Shown here: positions 7,215 through 15,154 of the stretch, piece by piece
Numbering within the stretch: the stretch's first letter is position 1
How the letters are laid out: each line of letters opens with the position of its first letter
NCBI GenBank assembly: GCA_003162615.1
Contig: PMNG01000084.1
Span: forward strand, 1-23,632
DNA from: Methanothrix sp.
GTDB taxonomy: Archaea; Halobacteriota; Methanosarcinia; Methanotrichales; Methanotrichaceae
DNA: 23,632 bases
Direction of reading: 5' to 3'
Position numbers and translations under genes: made by a program
The notes under the pieces: generated by a model
Databases searched by the model: none
Seen by the model: only the letters and a program-made list of their open reading frames with translations
Told to the model about the DNA's origin: nothing

Positions 7215-8021
7215 CTAGCCTTTTACCAGATCAAAAACCCACCGGCATACTCCAGGGGCCACATTACCGCAACTGCGATAAAATTCGACCTCCAACCCAG
7301 CGTTTTCATATTTTTCAATTAGACCCTCTATCTGATGCTTTTTCTTGAAAGTGTAAAAATGGATCGCGCCTCCTTTTTTAACCAGATGAGAAAAGATATC
7401 GAGCACTCGATCCATTCCGTAGGGTGTTGGAATTATCGCTCTATCGAATTTCGGATATCTGATATTCAGCAAATCAGCGACTACTAGGGCATCACCTTTT
7501 ATCAAATCGATGTTATCTTCTACCCTATTCAAACGAGCGTTCTCTGTCATCCACTTACACGCCTCCGAATTCGACTCTATAGCCACAACTCGAGCACCAG
7601 CGGCAGCTACGGGCACCACATAGGGACCTACCCCACAGAATGGAATGAGCACTCTCTCCCTCGATTTCACTTTTAGAGCGACTCTTCTTCTTTCGTAGCC
7701 CAGGTGGCTGTTGAAGAAGACCTTGCGCAAATCAAGTCTGTAATAAAATCCGAACTCTCTGTGAACAGTTACAGTTTCACTGCCTGCCAGTATCTCAAAG
7801 CCTGCCACCCTCCTGTCGCCTTCCAGCTTGGATGCCTTGTTTAGAACTGTCTTTATGTTTCTATGTCCGGAGACTATGGTTTCTGCGATATCCACCTTGT
7901 AGATCTCCATTTTAGCAGGTACAGAGATTATCGCGATATCCCCCACGACGTGAAACCGATTTGATAGACGGGCTAAATCATCTTCCGGAATGATCCCCTT
8001 AAGCCGTTCCCTTAATCGCAT
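7215..8021 (-). CDS. Trm5/Tyw2-like class I SAM-dependent methyltransferase
   Basis: The 268-residue protein matches the archaeal Trm5/Taw2 family, which modifies guanosine-37 of tRNA (m1G37 methylation or a wyosine-pathway step). Residues 1-110 form the linker-type N-terminal domain and include FFNSHLGYERRRV (102-114). The Rossmann domain has motif I VLIPFCGVGPYV (124-135) with the family's CGVGP loop, followed by VVAIESNSEA for the SAM ribose. Motif IV reads IIPTPYG (196-202), whereas canonical Trm5 has NLP or NPP there, so the target or chemistry may differ. The ATG follows GAGGAG. It is a good candidate for a tRNA-modifying enzyme, but the exact reaction is open. Confidence 0.78.
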   Translation of the reverse strand: MRLRERLKGIIPEDDLARLSNRFHVVGDIAIISVPAKMEIYKVDIAETIVSGHRNIKTVLNKASKLEGDRRVAGFEILAGSETVTVHREFGFYYRLDLRKVFFNSHLGYERRRVALKVKSRERVLIPFCGVGPYVVPVAAAGARVVAIESNSEACKWMTENARLNRVEDNIDLIKGDALVVADLLNIRYPKFDRAIIPTPYGMDRVLDIFSHLVKKGGAIHFYTFKKKHQIEGLIEKYENAGLEVEFYRSCGNVAPGVCRWVFDLVKG

Positions 8022-8390
8022 TTCAGCTCCTCAAAGGATTTACCTAAAACCCTGATGATCACATATATCTTCCTCTCGCGATCTCGTACAATATCCATAC
8101 GCTGAAGCGTCGTTCCGGTTGAGTGGGGCACCAAGGAGGTCTAGCCTTCGAGATGGGGAGGCGGACAAGTGCGAGGGTACTTTATCAAATTGATATTTAG
8201 TTTAGTTAATTTATCTAATATAAGATATCGATTCTCACCAGGGCTGGAAATGACAATCCAGACCGTATGAGATATATCAGTAGCTTGAAAATCCATGATG
8301 TCTATTTTCTGAGGAGGCTTGAATCGAAGGAGTACTTTAAAATTTTTTCTAGCGTAAAAGCTATAAACTTAAAAAAATATCGTGCAATGT
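8022..8390. other. Divergent intergenic region with a GC-rich islet
   Basis: The gap lies between the minus-strand Trm5-like gene and the plus-strand sequon-rich surface protein gene. Most of it is AT-rich with TATA-like stretches on both strands, near 8062-8070 and 8331-8367. A GC-rich islet at about 8100-8180 interrupts it, starting with the small palindrome ACGCT-GA-AGCGT at 8099-8110. A stop-free stretch from 8059 to 8193 reads like protein (for example SLRDGEADKCEGTLSN at its end) but has no usual start codon. I cannot tell whether it is a gene remnant or an RNA element. Confidence 0.35.
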
Positions 8391-10226
8391 ATGAAGGACA
8401 TGGAGAGGTCGAGAGAAACCATCTTTAAAACTTTCCGTGAAGGCTTAATTCAGAAACATCCAAAGGCGTTGAACATATTCCTGATCCTGGCACTGATCTC
8501 TCTAGTCATTGCGGGCGCTTTTCTGCTATCCGATATCATGTCCTTCAAATCAAATGCAGACCAAAAGGGGCCTTTCGGCGGCCTCTATCTAAAGATGCCT
8601 AAAGAAAGCCAGACAATAGTAAAGAACTGGCAGGAAAAGGGCATTACCCTGATAAATCAATTGAAATCCATTTTGGGGATGAAGGAACCCGTCAAAGCCG
8701 CAGTCAAGGACTCGACCAATAAAAACAAAGCTCAGGCTCTGCTAGCCAAGAACAGGCTCGCCAAAGCAAAAGAGGCCCGCACCAGAACAGGAAACCTGAG
8801 CCACCGGGAGAATTCGGTGGTCTCCCCTAACTCATCGCGAACTCTAGCATTAGTCCAACCTCTAATGATGACAAGTTCTATTATGACAGGTAGCGGGGGA
8901 TCAGAAGGTAGCTCTGCGAAGGATATTGAGAATAACCATCTGGTCGTTGCAGTTACATCCAACATCAGTGAAAATCAGCTTAATTCGAACAAATCGATCT
9001 CGAACGAATCAGTCTCTAATGATTCAGTCTTTAACGAATCAGTTGTGAGCGAATCAGTCTCTGATGAATCACTCTTGAACGAACCAGTTATGAATGAATC
9101 AAGTACGAATAAACCATCAATAAGTGAATCGGCTTTGAACGAATCAGTTGTGAACGAATCAGTCTCTGATGAATCACTCTTGAACGAACCAGTTATGAAT
9201 GAATCAAGTACGAATAAATCATCAATAAGTGAATCGGCTTTGAACGAATCAGTTGTGAACGAATCAGTCTCTGATGAATCACTCTTGAACGAACCGGTTA
9301 TGAATGAATCAAGTACGAATAAATCAGCTATAAGCGAATCGGCTTTAAATGAATCGGTGGTGAACGAATCACAGATCAGACAATCAAATACAAACCAATC
9401 AGAGATGCGCATTAATTTAAGCAGCAATACTTCTAACAGTCTGCCAGCAACCGGTCAGGAAAGCAACAGCACTAGAAATAGCTCTTATCCCATTGTCACA
9501 AGGAACACAAACCTCTCATTTGACAATCACTCTACGGGGTTTATTGCCCTTCAACAATCTCAGACGAATTTTGCAGCTTCGAACTCTGCAGAGATCCACA
9601 ACAACATCAATCAGGACAAAAACGGTTCATCCGCATCTGCGCCCCCGGAATTTAATAATACGAACAACGAAATTCATAATCAGAACGAGACCTCAAATTT
9701 GAAGACCAATAGTGACAGCACCCAGGATGAAAAAGCTAAGAACGAATCGGAGGGCACTATGCTGAATCAAAGGAGCAATATAACCTCCGATGCTTTAGCA
9801 TCCTCCAGCAAAGATATCCCACCTAACAGCGTGCCGGATAAAGCATCAAACATTACACCGAACCAGATAACCAAAAGTCTCAATCCCGATTCCGCTCTCA
9901 CTACCGGAAACACTCTCTTAGCTAGCGACAGCGCATCCCAATTACAAGAACCAAAACAGAATCAGACTTACAATCGAAACGAATCTAAAACACTCTTGGA
10001 CGGATCGTCTATATCACTTCCACTGCCGAACAACAATACCGAAGAACTTCAGAATCATGCAGAGCAGAACACGAATACAGAGAAAAAGAAGGTATCCACA
10101 AGCAGCGCTTCGGTTAAGTCCCGGGAATCTAAGAAAGGGGTGACGAATCGTCCAAACATTCGGAGCCTAAAGGTGCAGACGCCCTCACGGATGACGGGGG
10201 CTGTGTCGAAGAACAAAAGGAAGTAA
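8391..10226 (+). CDS. Membrane-anchored Asn/Ser-rich sequon-repeat surface protein
   Basis: The protein (611 residues from ATG 8391; 614 from GTG 8382) has a basic cytoplasmic N-terminus of about 30 residues, one transmembrane helix (IFLILALISLVIAGAFLLSD), then a long low-complexity region outside the membrane. That region contains about 34 N-x-S/T sequons, many as NES within pentapeptides of the form NESVx, DESLL, NEPVM and NESST. Residues from about 200 to 330 form a higher-order 35-residue repeat. The last 45 residues are Lys/Arg-rich. I do not recognise a catalytic domain. Heavy N-glycosylation and a cell-surface or sheath role are inferred. The start is uncertain because no ribosome binding site is evident; a TATA-like CTATAAACTT at 8361-8370 fits a nearly leaderless ATG 8391. 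Its base composition is lower in GC than the flanking metabolic genes. Confidence 0.7.
   Translation: MKDMERSRETIFKTFREGLIQKHPKALNIFLILALISLVIAGAFLLSDIMSFKSNADQKGPFGGLYLKMPKESQTIVKNWQEKGITLINQLKSILGMKEPVKAAVKDSTNKNKAQALLAKNRLAKAKEARTRTGNLSHRENSVVSPNSSRTLALVQPLMMTSSIMTGSGGSEGSSAKDIENNHLVVAVTSNISENQLNSNKSISNESVSNDSVFNESVVSESVSDESLLNEPVMNESSTNKPSISESALNESVVNESVSDESLLNEPVMNESSTNKSSISESALNESVVNESVSDESLLNEPVMNESSTNKSAISESALNESVVNESQIRQSNTNQSEMRINLSSNTSNSLPATGQESNSTRNSSYPIVTRNTNLSFDNHSTGFIALQQSQTNFAASNSAEIHNNINQDKNGSSASAPPEFNNTNNEIHNQNETSNLKTNSDSTQDEKAKNESEGTMLNQRSNITSDALASSSKDIPPNSVPDKASNITPNQITKSLNPDSALTTGNTLLASDSASQLQEPKQNQTYNRNESKTLLDGSSISLPLPNNNTEELQNHAEQNTNTEKKKVSTSSASVKSRESKKGVTNRPNIRSLKVQTPSRMTGAVSKNKRK
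9033..9371 (+). repeat. 105-bp tandem repeat built from 15-bp units
   Basis: Three full 105-bp units lie at 9033-9137, 9138-9242 and 9243-9347, followed by a partial fourth to about 9371. Units 1 and 2 differ at only a few positions (for example GAGC/GAAC and AAACCA/AAATCA). Each unit is seven 15-bp sub-repeats encoding pentapeptides such as NESVV, DESLL, NEPVM and NESST. Related 15-bp copies extend upstream to about 8986. The repeat keeps the reading frame and lies wholly inside the surface protein gene, so it is a coding minisatellite able to change length by 35 residues. Confidence 0.9.
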
Positions 10227-10469
10227 CTACTAAATGTGATTGATCACTCTCTTATCAAGCCATAATGCTTTTCTTTTCAATAGATCCTGGTATGAAAAAA
10301 TTGTAATTGTTGTCTTTGTTATATGATCGATGATCCTAGAATAATTCTTGCTCCGATACAATATCAAATCATAATAAATATTTAAGAATTATAAAGATAG
10401 ACTTAAGTAGTTTTAGATCGGAAAAGCTCAGGTTTATAAACAACATTGATTATAAAAAGAGGATTATCC
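10227..10469. other. AT-rich intergenic region upstream of cooS
   Basis: The 243-nt gap holds a pyrimidine tract (CTTTTCTTTTC, 10268-10278) likely to end transcription of the surface protein gene. AT-rich sequence with several TTTAAG and TATAAA-like motifs follows, then the cooS promoter near 10433. An interrupted palindrome AGAAT-A-ATTCT lies at about 10338-10348. No ORF of note is seen. Confidence 0.45.
10433..10440 (+). promoter_or_regulatory. TATA box of cooS
   Basis: TTTATAAA is centred about 33 nt before the cooS ATG. Transcription about 25 nt downstream would begin near 10460 and give a very short leader containing GAGGA. This is the likely promoter of the CODH/FDH cluster. Confidence 0.5.
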
Positions 10470-12317
10470 ATGGCCAAGAACATCAAAGATAGATCAATAG
10501 ACCCCGCCAGCCAGGAGATGCTGGCCGTCGCGGCCAAGGCAGGCCTTGAGACGGCGTGGGATCGTTTCGACAAGCAACAACCCCAGTGCGGCTTCGGAGA
10601 ACTGGGCCTGTGCTGTCGCAACTGCAACATGGGCCCCTGCCGCATCGATCCCTTCGGCGAGGCGGCTACAAAAGGCGTATGTGGTGCTACAGCAGACATC
10701 ATCGTTGCCCGTAACCTTCTGCGAGCCATCGCAGCCGGGGCTTCTGCCCACTCGGACCACGCAAGGGATGTGGCTCATACCTTCAAGCTGATGTCCGAGG
10801 GCAAAGCACCGTCCTATCAGGTCAAGGACCAGGCCAAACTTGCTAGGCTGATGAAGGAGTATGGCGTATCCACTCAGGTTGACCTGGCCGACGCAGTATT
10901 GGCAGAGTTCGGAAAGCAGGAGGGTCCAATACAGTTCATCAGCCGCGCCCCTGCCAAGCGCCAGGAGATCTGGAAGAATCTAGGCATTGAACCCCGGGGA
11001 ATCGACAGGGAAATAGTGGAGTGCATGCACAAGACAACCATGGGCGTGGACAACGATCACGTAAACCTGCTGCTCCAAGGCCTGCGGGCGAGCTTGGCCG
11101 ACGGCTGGGGCGGGTCCATGATCGCTACAGAGCTTCAGGACATAATGTTCGGCACGCCTACACCCGTTCGCGCCATGGCGAACTTAGGAGTCCTGGAAGC
11201 CGACAAGGTGAACATCATAGTCCACGGTCATGAGCCTCTGCTCTCAGAGATGATCGTCTCTGCGGCAAGCGACCCAGAGCTTGTGGACCTGGCCAAGAAA
11301 CAGGGAGCTAAAGGCATCAACGTGGCGGGTATGTGCTGCACCGGGAACGAGATCCTCGTACGCCACGGCATCCCAATCGCCGGTAACTTCCTCCAGCAGG
11401 AGCTAGCAGTTGCCACAGGAGCTGTGGACGCCATGGTTGTGGACGTCCAGTGTGTCATGCCTGCCTTGGGTGCGCTGGCGGGCTGTTTCCACACCAAGTT
11501 CATCTCCACATCGCCAAAGGCCAAGTTCCCGGGCGCTACTCATATGGAGCTCAAAGAGGAGAGCGCCTATGAGACGGCTAAGCAGATCGTCCGGGTGGCA
11601 GTCGTAAACTATGGACTACGCGACCCCACAAAGGTTCACATTCCCAACATCAAGTCTGAGGCCATTGTAGGGTTCAGCGTAGAGGCAATCGTTGGAGCGC
11701 TAGGTGGAACGCTCAAGCCGCTGCTGGATACCATTGCCAGCGGAGCCGTCCGAGGTGTGGCAGCAGTCGTCGGCTGCAACAATCCAAAGGTAAAGCAGGA
11801 CTACGGCCATGTAAACCTTGTCAAGGAGCTGATAAGAAACAACGTCCTCGTCGTTACGACTGGCTGCAACGCCCAGGCCTGCGCAAAGGCCGGGTTGCTT
11901 CTGCCCGAGGCAGCCGATCTGGCTGGCGATGGCCTGAAGGCTGTCTGCAAGGCTCTCGGTGTACCGCCAGTCTTGCACATGGGCTCGTGCGTGGACATCA
12001 GCAGGATAATGGTGGCCTGTGCAGCTATAGCCGATGCACTCGGATGTGACATCAGCGATCTTCCCGCAGCGGCGGCTGCTCCTGAGTGGATGAGCGAGAA
12101 GGCAGTCGCCATCGGAGCATACGTCGTAGGTTCGGGCGTCTACACAATCCTGGGCACCATACCTCCAATCCTAGGGAGTCAGGGTGTTACCGAACTTCTT
12201 ACAGAGGGCATCAAGGGTGTAACCGGAGGGGCTTTCGCTGTGGAGCCGGACCCCAACAAAGCTGCGAAGCTCATGATCGATCACATCGAGGCCCAGCGCA
12301 AGAAGCTGGGCCTGTGA
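10470..12317 (+). CDS. cooS: Anaerobic Ni-containing carbon monoxide dehydrogenase, CooS type
   Basis: CooS interconverts CO + H2O and CO2 + 2H+ + 2e- at a Ni-Fe-S C cluster. The 615-residue product has Cys40 and Cys48 for the inter-subunit D cluster, then Cys49, Cys52, Cys57 and Cys71 for the B cluster (GLCCRNCNMGPC). All C-cluster ligand motifs are present: VHGHEP (His252/254), GMCCTGNE (Cys289/290), DVQCVMP (Cys328), VVGCNNP (Cys436), TTGCNAQAC (Cys466) and MGSCVD (Cys507). It is thus a complete, probably active monofunctional CODH, not the CdhA subunit of the acetyl-CoA decarbonylase complex. I chose ATG 10470, which has GAGGA 6 nt upstream, over an upstream TTG. A CooF-like gene follows after 6 nt. 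No CooC or CooJ maturation genes are visible. Confidence 0.94.
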   Translation: MAKNIKDRSIDPASQEMLAVAAKAGLETAWDRFDKQQPQCGFGELGLCCRNCNMGPCRIDPFGEAATKGVCGATADIIVARNLLRAIAAGASAHSDHARDVAHTFKLMSEGKAPSYQVKDQAKLARLMKEYGVSTQVDLADAVLAEFGKQEGPIQFISRAPAKRQEIWKNLGIEPRGIDREIVECMHKTTMGVDNDHVNLLLQGLRASLADGWGGSMIATELQDIMFGTPTPVRAMANLGVLEADKVNIIVHGHEPLLSEMIVSAASDPELVDLAKKQGAKGINVAGMCCTGNEILVRHGIPIAGNFLQQELAVATGAVDAMVVDVQCVMPALGALAGCFHTKFISTSPKAKFPGATHMELKEESAYETAKQIVRVAVVNYGLRDPTKVHIPNIKSEAIVGFSVEAIVGALGGTLKPLLDTIASGAVRGVAAVVGCNNPKVKQDYGHVNLVKELIRNNVLVVTTGCNAQACAKAGLLLPEAADLAGDGLKAVCKALGVPPVLHMGSCVDISRIMVACAAIADALGCDISDLPAAAAAPEWMSEKAVAIGAYVVGSGVYTILGTIPPILGSQGVTELLTEGIKGVTGGAFAVEPDPNKAAKLMIDHIEAQRKKLGL

Positions 12318-12323
12318 GGTCAC

Positions 12324-12845
12324 ATGAAGGAAATATTCGTCCGCCCTGAACGGTGCATGGGCTGTCGATCCTGCGAGATTGCCTGTGCCGTGGAACACTC
12401 TGGCAGCAAAACCCTCTTCGGGGCACTGACCGATAAGCCGGAGCCAAGGAAGAGATTGTACGTGGAAACGATCGGCAGCCAGAGGATGCCTCTTCTCTGC
12501 CATCACTGCGACGAAGCGCCGTGTGTGGCAGTGTGCCGAACTGGTGCCACATCCAAAGACGAAGTTACAGGAATAGTCACAAAGGACCATGATAAATGCG
12601 TAGGCTGCTGGGTCTGCGCCACCATCTGCACCTATGGTGTGGTCGGCAGGGAGAAGGAGGAGCGAATCGCTCTGAAATGTGATCGATGCAAGGATATGGA
12701 GATTCCGGCATGTGTCAAGGCCTGTCCTACTGGAACCCTGATCTTCCTGGAGGAAAGGCAGCTTGCAGACATCGGTAGCAGGGACGCAAGTATGAAGACC
12801 GCCGAGATTCAGAGATCCAGATCTACACCGGAGATCCAAAGCTGA
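12324..12845 (+). CDS. cooF: CooF-like 4x[4Fe-4S] electron-transfer protein
   Basis: The 173-residue product contains sixteen Cys in four groups: 11/14/17/21, 59/62/67/71, 92/95/98/102 and 119/122/130/134. This is the four-cluster polyferredoxin pattern of CooF, HycB and FdnH-type subunits. CooF normally takes electrons from CooS and passes them to a partner enzyme. The gene starts 6 nt after the cooS stop, with GAGGT overlapping that stop, so the two are almost certainly co-translated. The last 35 residues are a polar tail without Cys. Because an fdhA-like gene lies downstream, this protein could bridge CODH and formate dehydrogenase; that link is inference. Confidence 0.85.
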   Translation: MKEIFVRPERCMGCRSCEIACAVEHSGSKTLFGALTDKPEPRKRLYVETIGSQRMPLLCHHCDEAPCVAVCRTGATSKDEVTGIVTKDHDKCVGCWVCATICTYGVVGREKEERIALKCDRCKDMEIPACVKACPTGTLIFLEERQLADIGSRDASMKTAEIQRSRSTPEIQS

Positions 12846-12850
12846 AGCCC

Positions 12851-12900
12851 TCTTATAGCGGTTAAAGAAAAATTATGAAAAAGGCAGCTTGCGCCGCAAG
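12851..12900 (+). promoter_or_regulatory. Possible internal promoter and palindrome upstream of the formate dehydrogenase genes
   Basis: A TATA-like TCTTATAG lies just after the cooF stop. About 30 nt further is a perfect interrupted palindrome, CTTGCG-C-CGCAAG, at 12888-12900, near where transcription would start. It could be an operator or a small hairpin. The 272-nt gap to fdhA is much wider than the other gaps in this cluster. Confidence 0.3.
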
Positions 12901-12932
12901 GGATATAGCTTTGAACATGTTTGAGGGATGAG

Positions 12933-13082
12933 ATGCCGGCGCGGGCCCTACCAATCCCTGTATTGAAGCTCACACGAAGCGTAAATCTCAGCCAGCATGC
13001 CCGCAATGGGATACTATCGCTGAGTAACATCATTGAGGAGACGTTAAGGGGCAAATGCAGGATGGCCCTGCTCATCGCCTAA
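12933..13082 (+). CDS. Possible 49-residue protein between cooF and fdhA
   Basis: An ATG-started frame of 49 codons ends with TAA at 13080-13082. GAGGGATGAG precedes the ATG and could act as a ribosome binding site. The product is basic and includes RNGILSLSNIIEETLRGK, which has a protein-like amphipathic character. It fills most of the gap between cooF and fdhA on the same strand. I do not recognise it, and a chance ORF cannot be excluded. Confidence 0.3.
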   Translation: MPARALPIPVLKLTRSVNLSQHARNGILSLSNIIEETLRGKCRMALLIA

Positions 13083-13117
13083 AACAAAATAGAATTAGAT
13101 CGCCACAAGGGAGAGAG

Positions 13118-15154
13118 ATGTCGAAATCGCTTGTTTCAACGATCTGCCCGTATTGTGCTGCAGGCTGCGGGTTTTATGTCGCAGTCGAGAAAGGTAGAGC
13201 TACGGGGATCGAGTATATGCTAGAGCATCCAGCCAACGAAGGGTCCCTCTGTCCCAAAGGCAACGCTGCTCTGGAGGTAGTCTACAGTGAGGATAGGCTG
13301 CTTTATCCAATGAAGAGAAACGGGAACGAGTGGAGCAGAATTTCCTGGGACGAGGCTCTTAAGCTGGTCTCCAAAGGCCTAGGCAGGACCATCAAAAATA
13401 GCGGACCTGATTTTGCAGGTTTCCTCTCGTCGTCAAAGTGCACTAACGAGGAGAACTATCTGATCCAGAAGCTGGCCCGATCCCTGGGGTCGAGGAACGT
13501 CGACAACTGCGCGCGTCTATGTCATGCACCATCCGTTGTGGGACTGAACAGAACTCTAGGGGCAGCAGGAATGACCAATCCCATCCCCGATCTGGCCAAC
13601 TCGAAGTGCATATTCGTCATAGGATCTAACCTGGCTGAGAACCATGCCATCCTATCCCGTTGGATTCACAGGGCCAAGGACAGAGGTGCCCAGGTAATCG
13701 TGGCAGATCCCAGGCTGACTCACACCGCTTGGCTGGCCGACCTCTTCCTACAGCTCAAGCCCGGAACAGATGTGGCCCTTTTGAACGCAATGATGAAAGT
13801 GATCATAGACGAAGACCTCGTTGATAAAGCGTTCATTTCAAAGTCCACAAAAGGTTTCGAGGACTTAGTTAAAGCCGTAAAAGATTATACTCCAGAAAAG
13901 GCAGCCGAGATAACGGGCGTTCCAGCGAAGGATATTGTCAAAGTTGCCCGGATGTATGCCAAGTCGCCAGCGTCGGCAATCCTTTACTCCATGGGAATAA
14001 CCCAGCACACTTCTGGCACTGACAACGTCCAGTCTGTTGCCAACCTTGCCCTGATCACCGGACAGATCGGAAAGGAGGGCACAGGTGTTCTTCCTCTGCG
14101 TGGCCACAACAACGTCCAGGGAGCCTGTGACATGGGCGCTCTGGCTGAGTTCTATCCCGGATACAGAAAGTCTGATGACCCTGAGACGGCAAAGTTCTTT
14201 GGTCAAACATGGGACACAATCTCCCTTCCAGTAGGCCGTGGATTGACGGCCACGGAGATGATCGATGCGGCTTGCAATGGCGAGCTCAAGGCCATGTACA
14301 TCGTGGGCGAGGATCCAGCCAACTCCGACCCCTGGAGCTCTCACGTCAAGGATTGTTTGGAGAACCTGGACTTCCTGGTGGTCCAGGACATTTTCATGAC
14401 AGCAACGGCTCAACTGGCGGACGTCGTTCTTCCTGCGGCCTCGTGGGCAGAGAAGGAGGGAACCTACACCTCCACGGAAAGAAGGGTGCAGTGGTCCAAC
14501 CGCGCCTTAGAACCGCCGGGGGAGGCCAAGAGCGACCTGGAGATCGTTTGCATGGTGGCAAAAAGCATGGGCTTAAATTTCGATTATCCAGATGCAGCGT
14601 CAGTCCTTGCAGAGATCAACAGACTGGTTCCGACCTACAAGGGAATAACTCGTGAGCGCCTGGGAATTGGAGGCCTCATCTGGCCGTGCCCGAGCACAGA
14701 CCACCCTGGTACTCCCATTCTGCACTCTGCTGGCTTTAAACTTCAGGATGGTCGTGCGTTGATAGCCCCAGTCCAGTACAAGCCTGCAGCCGAGGACACA
14801 GGAACTGAATATCCGCTCATCCTGACTACGGGAAGAATCGCCGTACACTTCAATGCCGGGTCCATGACACGGCGGAGCCCCTCTCTGATGGAACGTGCTC
14901 CTAACCTTTTCGTAGAGATAAATCCGGAAGATGCTGCGCCCCTGCGCATAAACGACGGCGACAGCGTAGAGGTGACAACAGAGCGTGGGACGACGACCGC
15001 GTTGGCCAGGGTGACGGATAGCGTAAAGCAAGGAGTGGTCTTCATGCCCTTCCATTACCCTGGAACCAACTTCCTCACAACAGACGCAAGGGACGCGGAG
15101 GCCAAGATCCCTGAGTTCAAGGTGGCCGCCTGTAATATAGTCCGGAGGGATTAG
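13118..15154 (+). CDS. fdhA: Formate dehydrogenase catalytic subunit (molybdopterin, Cys type), FdhA-like
   Basis: The 678-residue protein belongs to the bis-MGD oxidoreductases and matches FdhA/FdhF. An N-terminal [4Fe-4S] site is formed by Cys10, Cys13, Cys17 and Cys45, with Lys47 in the SLCPKG loop. The active site reads NCARLCHAPSV, with Cys135 at the position of selenocysteine-140 in E. coli FdhF, followed by His136. Arg328 in PLRGHNNVQG is exactly 193 residues later, matching FdhF Arg333. The MGITQHTSGTDNV and GACDMGAL segments are typical of methanogen FdhA. The enzyme should interconvert formate and CO2. I chose ATG 13118, behind GGGAG, over an ATG 63 nt upstream. No F420-binding FdhB is adjacent; two Fe-S protein genes follow directly. 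Confidence 0.88.
   Translation: MSKSLVSTICPYCAAGCGFYVAVEKGRATGIEYMLEHPANEGSLCPKGNAALEVVYSEDRLLYPMKRNGNEWSRISWDEALKLVSKGLGRTIKNSGPDFAGFLSSSKCTNEENYLIQKLARSLGSRNVDNCARLCHAPSVVGLNRTLGAAGMTNPIPDLANSKCIFVIGSNLAENHAILSRWIHRAKDRGAQVIVADPRLTHTAWLADLFLQLKPGTDVALLNAMMKVIIDEDLVDKAFISKSTKGFEDLVKAVKDYTPEKAAEITGVPAKDIVKVARMYAKSPASAILYSMGITQHTSGTDNVQSVANLALITGQIGKEGTGVLPLRGHNNVQGACDMGALAEFYPGYRKSDDPETAKFFGQTWDTISLPVGRGLTATEMIDAACNGELKAMYIVGEDPANSDPWSSHVKDCLENLDFLVVQDIFMTATAQLADVVLPAASWAEKEGTYTSTERRVQWSNRALEPPGEAKSDLEIVCMVAKSMGLNFDYPDAASVLAEINRLVPTYKGITRERLGIGGLIWPCPSTDHPGTPILHSAGFKLQDGRALIAPVQYKPAAEDTGTEYPLILTTGRIAVHFNAGSMTRRSPSLMERAPNLFVEINPEDAAPLRINDGDSVEVTTERGTTTALARVTDSVKQGVVFMPFHYPGTNFLTTDARDAEAKIPEFKVAACNIVRRD

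Noticed and set aside
8052..8105. A box C/D guide RNA candidate (CTGATGA ... CTGA)
   Set aside because: The C box is imperfect, and I see no internal C'/D' boxes or terminal stem, so chance is likely.
8986..9371. Regular direct repeats that might suggest a CRISPR array
   Set aside because: The units are contiguous, of 15 and 105 bp, with no unique spacers, and they lie in frame within a gene.
8975..9427. A 150-codon minus-strand ORF across the repeat region, rich in Asp, Ser and Phe
   Set aside because: It is the mirror of the 15-bp repeat read on the other strand. The plus-strand frame extends far beyond the repeat and has a membrane helix, so the minus frame is a shadow.
13520..13525. A selenocysteine codon in the FdhA active site
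   Set aside because: The codon at the active position (Cys135) is TGT, so this is a Cys-type enzyme with no need for a SECIS element.
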